Positions 1 through 8,958 of a DNA stretch of 40,912 nucleotides are shown one piece after another. Location of the stretch: the NCBI GenBank assembly GCA_016927055.1, contig JAFGNK010000130.1, positions 1-40,912 of the forward strand. The letters run 5' to 3'. The DNA comes from Methanotrichaceae archaeon. Its GTDB lineage: Archaea > Halobacteriota > Methanosarcinia > Methanotrichales > Methanotrichaceae. Position 1 is the first letter of the stretch, and each line of letters opens with the position of its first letter. The position numbers and the translations under genes were made by a program. The notes beneath the pieces were generated by a model that did no database searches, was not told the origin of the DNA, and saw only the letters and a program-made list of their open reading frames with translations.

Positions 1-162
1 ACAAGATATGAGAATATGAGTACCATCATTACCTCAAATCTGGGATTCTCGGATTGGGTGAAGGTGTTTCATGACAGGACCCTAACAGCAGCAATTCTGG
101 ACAGGATTACACACCATGCACTGATCCTGAACATGAACGGAAAGAGCTTCCGCAGAAAGTAA
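1..162 (+). mobile_element. istB: C-terminal end of IS21-family IstB-like ATPase (gene truncated by window start)
   Basis: Frame 1 reads TRYENMSTIITSNLGFSDWVKVFHDRTLTAAILDRITHHALILNMNGKSFRRK*, typical of the IstB C-terminus (IITSNL.F..W..vF.D..l..AilDRl.H....l...G.S.R). Confidence 0.88.
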
Positions 163-207
163 AGAGACGTGAGCTTTATACTCGATGAGATAGGTTAGCT
201 ATCTTAG

Positions 208-252
208 GGGGTCAAAATCGGATCGGCGTGAGGGGTCAGATTTGGATCGGCG
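208..252. repeat. Two 21-bp direct repeats (ggggtcaaaatcggatcggcg / ggggtcagatttggatcggcg), probable IS21-type terminal repeats
   Basis: Read directly at 208-228 and 232-252, 18/21 identical, just beyond the istB stop. Confidence 0.7.
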
Positions 253-1534
253 GATACACATATGTTTGGTCATCATTTATAGCTTCCGTCATCAATACCC
301 TGATCTTTTTAATCCGGTTTCTTTCCATGTTTTCGATGAGGAACTTCGTGCTCATGTACTCGACAGATTCGCCTTGCTTGGGCAGTCTGCCTATCACCTC
401 GATTACGAATCCGCCTATGGAGTCATAGTGCTCTGATTCGATCTTGGTCCCGATTAGGTCGTTCAGTTCCTCGATCCTGGTACTTCCATCGACGATATAT
501 TCTCCTTCCCGGATCGTTTCGATCTCTTGGGTATGCATATCGTATTCGTCTGAGATATCGCCGACGATTTCTTCGACCAGATCTTCTATAGTGATGATTC
601 CGGCTGTGCCCCCATATTCATCCAGGACTATCGCCATGTGTGTCCTATGCTTTTTCATTTCTTTGAATAGTTCGGCTGTATTCATGAACTCGAATGTATA
701 ATAGGGCTTTTTCACAAACTTTTTTATGTCAAAGACTTCTTCGGAATCTCGGTAGACCAGTTCTTTGACATTTAGTATGCCTACGATGTTATCGATCCTT
801 TTATTATATATAGGATAACGGGAGTACTGTTCGTTTTTTATTATTTTGATGATCTCTTCATAGCTGGCATTTATGTTGATGGCAACTATGTCCATCCTCT
901 GTATCATAACGTCTTTGGTCAACTGGTCCCCAAAATCGAAGACATTGCAGATCATTGTCTTTTCATGATCTTCGATGACACCTTCTTCCTCGCCAAGGTT
1001 CACCATCGACTTAAGTTCCTCTTCAGTGATAGAGGGCAAGTTCGCATTACTTTTGCAGCCCAGCAGCCGCATAAAAAGACTGGCAATCTGCGCGAAGACA
1101 AATACGATCGGGCTTAGAAGGTATGTTAAAATGGAAATTGGCCTTGCCACTATTAGCGAGATTTTTTCCGACTTCTGTGCGGCTAATGTTTTAGGAGTCA
1201 TCTCTCCGAATATAAGCACCAGAACGGTCATTATTCCAGTAGCTATTCCTATGCCGGTATCTCCGAAGTGCTTAATCGCCAAGACAGTAGCGATGGATGA
1301 CGCGCCGATGTTCACGAGGTTATTGCCTACAAGGATAGTGCCCAGCAGTTTGCTGGGGTTTTCCCTCAGCTGTTTTATTACGCTGGCGCCCCTTACCTTC
1401 TCCTCCAGCATATGAATAAGTCGAATTTTGCTGAGTGACATTAATGCAGTCTCAGATGCAGAGAAGAAAGCCGATAAGCAGAGAAGAAAGCCGAGTAATG
1501 CTAAAAGCGCAGTTGTGCTTGGATCCAAAACCAA
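236..1534 (-). CDS. CNNM (DUF21) / CBS-domain / CorC-HlyC family membrane transporter
   Basis: 432-aa ORF; ASETALMSLSKIR, GNNLVNIGASSIAT, TPKTLA, CBS pair, DEYGGTAGIITIEDLVEEIVGDISDEYD motif. Confidence 0.93.
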   Translation of the reverse strand: MVLDPSTTALLALLGFLLCLSAFFSASETALMSLSKIRLIHMLEEKVRGASVIKQLRENPSKLLGTILVGNNLVNIGASSIATVLAIKHFGDTGIGIATGIMTVLVLIFGEMTPKTLAAQKSEKISLIVARPISILTYLLSPIVFVFAQIASLFMRLLGCKSNANLPSITEEELKSMVNLGEEEGVIEDHEKTMICNVFDFGDQLTKDVMIQRMDIVAININASYEEIIKIIKNEQYSRYPIYNKRIDNIVGILNVKELVYRDSEEVFDIKKFVKKPYYTFEFMNTAELFKEMKKHRTHMAIVLDEYGGTAGIITIEDLVEEIVGDISDEYDMHTQEIETIREGEYIVDGSTRIEELNDLIGTKIESEHYDSIGGFVIEVIGRLPKQGESVEYMSTKFLIENMERNRIKKIRVLMTEAINDDQTYVYPPIQI

Positions 1535-1727
1535 TTCCTCATTGCTGGCCCTGAAATATCGGAAATCCAGTATTTTTAGCCATAAAGCACGTTATTTTCA
1601 TAATCATTTACCACATAAACCTTTCCCTGCATGAATGACAAATCCCTGTAGCTGGGAATCCAAGATGAGATAGACAATTGAGTTGGCGAAAACATTGGGC
1701 CATGTACGGATGATATTGCGCCAGCAC

Positions 1728-4700
1728 TCAAACATAACATTCCATGATATCCCGCAACTCTTCCAGCGTCACTGGCTTGCTGATGTAATCATCCATGCCT
1801 GCGGCAAGACAATTCTCTCGATCACCTTTGAGTGCATAGGCGGTGATGGCAATTATCTTTGGTTGATCTGCAAAGGCCCAGCGCCTTCGAATTGTCCTGG
1901 CAGTTTCAAAGCCATCCATTTCCGGCATCTGAACGTCCATGAGAATCAGGTCGTAAGGCTGCAGTTCCAGGGAACGCAAAACCTCAATACCGTTAGCTGC
2001 GACATCAGCGTGATATCCCAGCTTACCCAGCATTTTTAACATAACTTTTTGATTAACAGGGTTATCTTCGGCTAACAATATCCTGGGAACATGGTTTAGA
2101 TCCGCTACTTTGATTCTCTCTTGCCGACCCTCTACATCTCTCGCAGGCTTGATAAAGGTAGATTCAGCCAATATTGTGAAGCAAAAGGTTGAACCCTTAC
2201 CTAATTGGCTCTTTACCCAGATCTTTCCCCCCATCATTTTGACAAGCTTCTTGGTTATGGCAAGACCAAGTCCCGTGCCTCCATACCTGCGCGTAGTCGA
2301 TGAATCTATCTGGGTAAATGATTGAAAAAGACGGCCCATCTTATCTTCGGGAATTCCAATTCCAGTGTCTTTTACTGAAAAGCAGATCTCATGACATGTG
2401 CCCTCCAGTTTCTTGCTGGAGACAGAGACTGATATCGCACCATTTTCGGTAAATTTAACGGCATTACTGAGCAGATTGGTCAGGGCTTGTTTAATCCTGG
2501 TAGGATCTCCGATGATCGCTTGCGGAGTGCTTTCTGTTATTGCATAACTCATGTGCAGGTTTTTCTTAGATGCAAAGGGGCGAACGAGATTTAGGGATTC
2601 TTCTATGCTCGCTTTAAGATTAAATGGCCGGGATTCCATCTCCATTTTGCCGCTGTCGATCTTGGAAAAGTCGAGAATATCGTTTATGACCGATAGTAGC
2701 GAGTCTCCACTGCTTCTGATCATCTCCAGATAATCGCGCTGTTCCACAGTCAGATCAGTCTCCATGAGAAGGCCCGTTAAACCTATGACCGCGTTCATAG
2801 GAGTTCGTATCTCGTGGCTCATGTTGGCCAGGAACTCTGATTTTGCCTTCGCTGCATATTCTGCGGCTTCTTTGGCTTCTCTGAGATTGTCCTCCACATG
2901 CTTTCGGGCAATAGCTCCGCCTATAGAGGCTGCTGCTGCCTGAAGAATTGATATATCGATACCCTTCCATGTACGATCTGTTTTGCAGTCATCATAACCA
3001 ACGAATCCCCAGAACTGCCCCTCCAATGAGATAGGCACAGCCAAAATAGATTTGATGTCTTGAGACTCAAGTACTCTCCTCTCAGAATCAGGGAAATCCT
3101 GAACCGCACCTTTGATCAGATGACCTGAAGAAAGAGTTTCATACCAACGAGACGTGACTGGATACCTGCAAGGACTGAAGATATTGGATTTATCCCTGGC
3201 GTCTTTTGTTATGTCTCTTGCCCGCTCATAACACAGATTACAAGTGAACTTGGCCGTATCGGATTCATTAATCTTAACGACGTATACCCGGTCCACACTG
3301 GCAGCAGAACATAGGAGCTCCAGAGCTTGATTGATCGCAGACTCCAGATCCTTCTCGGTAAGAAGGATATTTGTGGCAAGTGCAACTCCGGCCAGCAGAT
3401 AGTCCTTATCTCGTAGCTCCTGTTCCACATTCTTTCGTTCGGTAATATCCCGTATTACTCCTACGATGAATTTTTCTCCAGACTTGTCCTTGTACAGGGT
3501 CTTTTTGGTCACTATCGTGCGAATGTTTCCCTGAGAATCGGTGATCATTTCCTCGTTTACGTTCTCCTGGCCGGTCTTGAGGACGAGATCATCCTGCTTC
3601 CAAAAAACGTTCACCTGCTCCAGTGGAAAGAAGTCATAGTCCATTTTCCCAATAAGTTCTTGGGGAGGCTTTCCAGCTAACGCACACTCTGCAGAATTAA
3701 CAAGAACAAGTCTATGTTCACTATCTTTAACAAAGATGGGATCGGCTATGCAGTCGATGATCTTATGTAAATATTCTCTTGATTCCAGTAGAGCTTTCTC
3801 CCCCATCTTGCGCTCAGTGATATCACGTATCGACTCGATAGCGCCCATCCAAACGCCATCTCTGTCATAAAGATTAGATGCAGTAGCCCAGACGTAAGCC
3901 CCTTTGCCGCCAAATAAAGATGGAACATAAGCTTCTCCAAATATAGCTCGGCCACTTCTTTTGACATTTGAATATTTTGATTCAATCTCTTCATCACAAT
4001 TATCTATGAGGTCTATGAGTATCGGCCTTGGCTCTCCATAGAATGGAACGCCATAGGCGTAGTTCCCCTTGCCTATAATGTCCTCTTTTTTTATGTCGGT
4101 CATTTCTTCCATTGATCGATTCCAGGCGATTACTTTCTTATCGAGATCAATGACAAATGTTGCGTCTGGTAAAAATTCTATGATTCCAAGTAGCTGATCA
4201 TGGGTGTTCTTTAGCTTTTTCTCTGATTCCCTGCGTTCCGTAATATCTCGGACAGTTCCTTGATATCTTACAATTTTACCCGTCTCATCCCGCAATCCGA
4301 CCGAAGTTACCAAAGCATGAAATACAGTACCATCCTTTTTCTTTAAATCCAGTGGATATTCTCTTGAAAAGCCATGTTCATTTATAAATTTAAGGTGTTT
4401 TTCTCTATCTTTTGGATTGGCATATATGTCAATGACTAAGACTTTGGAGAACTCCTCACGATTGGCAAATGCAAACAACTCTACGGCTGCATCATTGAAA
4501 TCGATCCAGCTTCCTTCTCTGGAAGTTATGAAAACACAATCTTTTGATGTCTTGAAGAATGAACGATACCGTTCTTCGCTTTCTAGCAAAGCCTTATCAG
4601 ACCTTTTCCTTTCAGTAATATCTTCTAATGTAACCAGATCATCGCCATTTTCAAGTTTCACTGCAGTAAATTTTATTATCTTTTCTGTACCGTCCTTGCA

Positions 4701-4991
4701 GGTTACTGCATAAGTTCGAGGCCTTTTCTCACCTGGCAAGGCGTCTCTCAAATCGTTAATCCATGATGAGATAACATGATGTCTATAGGTCGGGTCGGGG
4801 TATGCTCTTTTAAACCACTCCCTTCCGGTTGAGACCTCAATCGGGCCATAACCAAATAGTTCTCTAAATTTGGGATTGGTTTGACAAAAATTTCCATTCT
4901 TATCGACCAATATTACTCCAAATGGAGCATATTCGACAATAGATTGAAGTAATTGGAGATTTTCATTGGCTTTATGTGGCTCAGAATGCAT
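1728..4991 (-). CDS. Multi-PAS/GAF hybrid sensor histidine kinase with C-terminal receiver domain
   Basis: 1087 aa; repeated PAS/PAC motifs (RDITERK), GAF region, HisKA FLANMSHEIRTPMNAVIG, HATPase GTGLGLAI, REC LILMDVQMPEMDG. Confidence 0.95.
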   Translation of the reverse strand: MHSEPHKANENLQLLQSIVEYAPFGVILVDKNGNFCQTNPKFRELFGYGPIEVSTGREWFKRAYPDPTYRHHVISSWINDLRDALPGEKRPRTYAVTCKDGTEKIIKFTAVKLENGDDLVTLEDITERKRSDKALLESEERYRSFFKTSKDCVFITSREGSWIDFNDAAVELFAFANREEFSKVLVIDIYANPKDREKHLKFINEHGFSREYPLDLKKKDGTVFHALVTSVGLRDETGKIVRYQGTVRDITERRESEKKLKNTHDQLLGIIEFLPDATFVIDLDKKVIAWNRSMEEMTDIKKEDIIGKGNYAYGVPFYGEPRPILIDLIDNCDEEIESKYSNVKRSGRAIFGEAYVPSLFGGKGAYVWATASNLYDRDGVWMGAIESIRDITERKMGEKALLESREYLHKIIDCIADPIFVKDSEHRLVLVNSAECALAGKPPQELIGKMDYDFFPLEQVNVFWKQDDLVLKTGQENVNEEMITDSQGNIRTIVTKKTLYKDKSGEKFIVGVIRDITERKNVEQELRDKDYLLAGVALATNILLTEKDLESAINQALELLCSAASVDRVYVVKINESDTAKFTCNLCYERARDITKDARDKSNIFSPCRYPVTSRWYETLSSGHLIKGAVQDFPDSERRVLESQDIKSILAVPISLEGQFWGFVGYDDCKTDRTWKGIDISILQAAAASIGGAIARKHVEDNLREAKEAAEYAAKAKSEFLANMSHEIRTPMNAVIGLTGLLMETDLTVEQRDYLEMIRSSGDSLLSVINDILDFSKIDSGKMEMESRPFNLKASIEESLNLVRPFASKKNLHMSYAITESTPQAIIGDPTRIKQALTNLLSNAVKFTENGAISVSVSSKKLEGTCHEICFSVKDTGIGIPEDKMGRLFQSFTQIDSSTTRRYGGTGLGLAITKKLVKMMGGKIWVKSQLGKGSTFCFTILAESTFIKPARDVEGRQERIKVADLNHVPRILLAEDNPVNQKVMLKMLGKLGYHADVAANGIEVLRSLELQPYDLILMDVQMPEMDGFETARTIRRRWAFADQPKIIAITAYALKGDRENCLAAGMDDYISKPVTLEELRDIMECYV

Positions 4992-5411
4992 TACAGACGT
5001 CCCTTTCCTTATTCCTGCATACTATTCTCAGATATTTGCCATGAATTGAATTGCAGACCAAACCAATCTTCGTTATTCATTAATATTCATTTCGGTCTTA
5101 TAATTTCTATATTTATATTGAATTTTAAAAATAAATTTAGACAAACTCTGTACCTCTTACATCGCTCAATATCAAGGAGCTTGAGGACAGATTCAGCCAA
5201 GCGCGTGACTTAAACTTAGAGAATCCATTATCAAATAAGCTCACGAGATAGGGCACCATAGATCTCTGCCAGGATCTCCCGGGCCGTCCCCAGCTCAATG
5301 ACCCGGTTTTTGACCTCCCGTCTAGGCTCGATCGGCTTCGCCTCGGCCTTCGCCCGGCCTTTAATCTTTCTGATTGATGAAGTGATTACCAATGTGTTTT
5401 TAAATTATTTT

Positions 5412-5675
5412 TTAAAATCTGTTTGCATGGGTTTTCCGTCCCAATTCAGTGAGATGAACCTTTGAGATGGCATTGGGAAGTGTCAGACTGGACGGATATT
5501 CGCTGGTCATAATGTCTACGTGCCCGGATTTCTTCAGGAGCATTAGACGAATTCCAAGTTCTGTTTCATTAAGCTTTAAGATCTCATTGACCTTGACTGG
5601 ACTGACAAAATACTCAGGGGAAACGGTATTAATGGCTTCAATGATCTTTAAATCAGTGTTATCCATTTGTCTCAC
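5412..5675 (-). CDS. Small winged-helix-like hypothetical protein
   Basis: 87-aa ORF with wHTH-like pattern (EILKLNETELGIRLMLLKKSGHVDI...VHLTELGRK). Confidence 0.6.
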   Translation of the reverse strand: MRQMDNTDLKIIEAINTVSPEYFVSPVKVNEILKLNETELGIRLMLLKKSGHVDIMTSEYPSSLTLPNAISKVHLTELGRKTHANRF

Positions 5676-6380
5676 CTACCATTTTTCATCCAATAAGACC
5701 TACAGTGTTGCTCCACATGCATGAACGTTTTATCGGAAAAGGAATCCCTAAAGGCCAGGATATCTCTACTCTGGAATAGGAGATTCTGCCGTAGATAAGC
5801 TATTTTATCGGCTTCTGTCCTCTTGCCTCCGCTCTTTGCCTCCGAGCCTCTTGTTTCTCTTTCTTCTTTTTCACCTTTGCCGTGTTTCCTGCATCTTTCT
5901 TGAACAAGTTAATCATGATCGCGTCCCTTCATACACCATGATTAATGGGTATATAGTATCTGCATATATTAATTTGTTTGCCAAAAATTCTTGTATCGCC
6001 AATCAAAACCATATTTGCTGATCATATGTATATCCCATCGCCAAATAGAAATCTGCATAGAAACTGCTTTTAATATATCCAAAATGGATGCATTCAGTTT
6101 ATTCATACTACTGTTAGTAATCATAGTATTTATAAAAGGGTTTTGCTAGAAAATGATATATATTTACCAATATTTGATATATTAATCATTTATATTCAAT
6201 CACTCGCTAAGTAATTTGCCAAATCTTCCTAAAGATCTTTCTAATTGTTTGTTATTATAGTTATTATTATTCTGGGGCCATTATTTTGATTTAAATTAAT
6301 CAGAACTGCAAGTATCTCTGCTAATTTCTCTGAAAGCTCTATCGCTTTCTATTTCGCAGTTCAAAAAAAGATATGACGGC

Positions 6381-7115
6381 TTAAATATAGACCGCCGTTC
6401 CCGGCTCGACGTAGATTATCTTCTGGACCCCTCTTTGGAAGAATATTGTCTTCGGGTAATTGAACTGACCATCATAGACCCGGACATCATGGTTCTGGTT
6501 GCCAACGACACGAAAGCTGAACCTTCCGTCAAGTGCATCTCCGCCAATTCCCTCCGTGCCTATATAATTTCCGTCCAGGAATACCTGATATCCCCTCATG
6601 CCCTGGGATATTATTGTAGCTGGTGTATCTCCCGTAGCTGATGGAGCTGTCGGAGCTGTTTTCGTGGGAGAAAGAATCTGGGTAGGCGGATATGTGTAGC
6701 TGGATCTTGGATATACCCTGAAGGATGATTTTGTTTCTGCATAATCCATAGTTTTCGACCAGTCCTTCTGGAATGGCTCCCACGTCATTCCAGCTAATGA
6801 ATTCAACCTAAAGTCGGAATAATAGGGCATTTGATAAAATGGGTATACTCCATAGGGGCCTGGATATGTACCGTTCCTGAATTGATACGGGTAAGCATAA
6901 TCCCTGAAAAACTCCGCGCCAAAGTAGGGGTAGTACATCATCTCCCAGCTCTGTCGTTGATTTGGGGAAAAAATTGGATCTGTGAAGTATTGAGCGATAT
7001 CACCACTGTAGCTTCTGACATATCCTCCCTCAAGCCATTCCTGTCCACTTGCAATACTGATCAGCAAACATAAGGCTAACACGGTTATATATGGCAAAAT
7101 TCTTCTGTATATCAT
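6381..7115 (-). CDS. Secreted/anchored hypothetical protein, Tyr/Pro-rich, with a PEGA-like C-terminal region
   Basis: 244 aa; N-terminal signal peptide MIYRRILPYITVLALCLLISIASGQ; C-terminal YQVFLDGNYIGTEGIGGDALDGRFSFRVVGNQNHDVRVYDG. Confidence 0.7.
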   Translation of the reverse strand: MIYRRILPYITVLALCLLISIASGQEWLEGGYVRSYSGDIAQYFTDPIFSPNQRQSWEMMYYPYFGAEFFRDYAYPYQFRNGTYPGPYGVYPFYQMPYYSDFRLNSLAGMTWEPFQKDWSKTMDYAETKSSFRVYPRSSYTYPPTQILSPTKTAPTAPSATGDTPATIISQGMRGYQVFLDGNYIGTEGIGGDALDGRFSFRVVGNQNHDVRVYDGQFNYPKTIFFQRGVQKIIYVEPGTAVYI

Positions 7116-7321
7116 GCGATTTCACAAAATACTATTTGCACACAAGGAATTTAACACCATCTGTAGCTCGGTATAAATATTAGAGATTCTTTCTTTGCAT
7201 TTGGAAGAACCTGGGTCTTTGGGAAATTGTTTTCAAATTTCGAACTTTTGCTCCGTTCAAAGGTATAGTTATCTTATTTATATCCCAAATGAAGTAGATT
7301 TATAATAGAGGCGTATGGCGA

Positions 7322-7537
7322 ATGACAGAACCAACGATTGAATCGGTATTTGGCATGAAAGCTGGCAATGTATGGGATGCGCTCAATCAGAATGGTCCGA
7401 GTACCATTACCGATCTTGTGAAAGCCACGAATCTTAAGCGCGAACATATCTACGGAGCTTTGGGCTGGCTGGCTCGTGAAAACAAGATTTTGCTGGAAAG
7501 TCGCGGAAGGGCAATGGTCTTCTCATTGAGACCATAG
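7322..7537 (+). CDS. Winged helix-turn-helix domain protein (DUF2582-like)
   Basis: 71 aa: GNVWDALNQNGPSTITDLVKATNLKREHIYGALGWLARENKILLESRGRAMVFSL. Confidence 0.78.
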   Translation: MTEPTIESVFGMKAGNVWDALNQNGPSTITDLVKATNLKREHIYGALGWLARENKILLESRGRAMVFSLRP

Positions 7538-7702
7538 AGGCAATCCCACGATCGCGGTGCATCATGAGAGAATGCTGCATTGAAGTCGCAGCGCGCAGGA
7601 TGACTTCCAATTTCTCCAGTTCGAACAGAGATTTGCAATATTAATCTAAATAATTTTGGTTCCTCGCTGTTTTCGTGTGGGTGATACAGTGGTTCCGTTA
7701 TC

Positions 7703-7799
7703 TCTGTGCCTCTGTGCCTCTGTGGTTTTGTTGGAGATGCTACCGATAATTAAAACCGCGGTTACGAAATTTAACCACAGAGTCACCGAAGACACAGAG
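7703..7799. repeat. Inverted pair of CTCTGTG-rich dispersed repeat elements
   Basis: tctgtgcctctgtgcctctgtggtttt (7703-7729) and, inverted, ttaaccacagagtcaccgaagacacagag (7771-7799). Confidence 0.65.
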
Positions 7800-8147
7800 C
7801 AATTAAGGGTCTGAATGGAATCGAATTATCGCTTTGCCCACACTAAACAACGAAGAGCCATAATTTTACCCGTTTGTGCTATGTCCTCATAGCCATCCTG
7901 CTATTTTTTCGGTTTAGTCCTGATGTTAGCATTTTTCCTGATAATACCAATATTGTTTGCCCTGGCCGTCTGGGCATGGGCAGGAATTTTCCTGTAAGCG
8001 CTTGAATCTGAGATTTTGAATTAAATCATGCAAGCATATTCTTTTTTTTCGGGATCTACAAGCATTTATATGGTTCAGTCGAATTCAGCATAATCAGTCA
8101 GCCTAAGATAGGGAAAACATTATTAATTAATTGATGCAAAGAGATTC

Positions 8148-8507
8148 ATGTCCTTAGGAGGAAGATTTAAATTGCGCGACAATGTTTTAACCGAGAAAGA
8201 TTTGAATGTGGAAGAGAAAAAGGTCTTTGGCCGAATCATAGATATGTGGAGCCTGGGAAGTGAGGAAGATCCCTATGCCCAGAGCACCGAAACTGAAGTT
8301 ATAAAATACTCCAAGAAAGACGGACTTTCTGAGGAACAGATTTTGAAGGTCATAAAAAACCTAAAAGATTATAAACTGATCCATGTGGATGAGGTAAATG
8401 GCAAAGCCTATATTAAATATAATGTCGACGCTGCTCATATAGTCAAAGAGCTTCAGAAAACCACATATATAAATAGCAGAATAAAATTCGTACCACATCA
8501 TCATTGA
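8148..8507 (+). CDS. Hypothetical winged-helix-like protein
   Basis: 119-aa ORF, charged, helical, HTH-like (EEQILKVIKNLKDYKLIHVDEVNGKAYIKYN). Confidence 0.6.
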   Translation: MSLGGRFKLRDNVLTEKDLNVEEKKVFGRIIDMWSLGSEEDPYAQSTETEVIKYSKKDGLSEEQILKVIKNLKDYKLIHVDEVNGKAYIKYNVDAAHIVKELQKTTYINSRIKFVPHHH

Positions 8508-8532
8508 GAAAAATGGTGTTAGAGAGACTCTT

Positions 8533-8602
8533 TATCCGAAACTCGGGCGGTGCAACTAGAATTTCGTTTTCCCTGTATGGGCTCGATAACAATTGGCCGC
8601 TG
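8533..8602 (-). pseudogene. Relic of a class III aminotransferase gene (fragment)
   Basis: DNA ctctttatccgaaactcgggcggtgcaactagaatttcgttttccctgtatgggctcgataacaattggccgctgt aligns with the 9548-9615 segment of the intact aminotransferase; reverse strand reads A-I-V-I-E-P-I-Q-G after one frameshift. Confidence 0.6.
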
Positions 8603-8958
8603 TGAATTTTTTAGGGACTTTAGGCAATCATCGCCTTAGCAGCATATCTTTATCGATCGACAAAACGAATGGTCGGCAGGCACATCTGCGCCCTCTTGGA
8701 ACGACAATCAGGCACCTGCCGGCAATATGGCAGAGCAAGGTAGCAATCTATATGGCCAGTGGGGTCTGGAATTTTTCGGCGTAAAATTCCTTGATGAAAG
8801 CCTTTGCCCTGGCATTTGCCGACAGCCAGAGCGGTTGGTTGCCTGGAGAGAAGATATTCTTCACCGGCGATGGGGGAAATAAAAGGGACTTGTCAAGAAA
8901 ACCTCCGATCAGGTCAATCTACCTGTTCGCTCAATATTCCTGCCCGTTCTCTCTTTGC

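Noticed and set aside
8593-8784. 63-aa plus-strand ORF as a real gene
   Set aside because: Overlaps the aminotransferase scar on the opposite strand; no protein-like motifs
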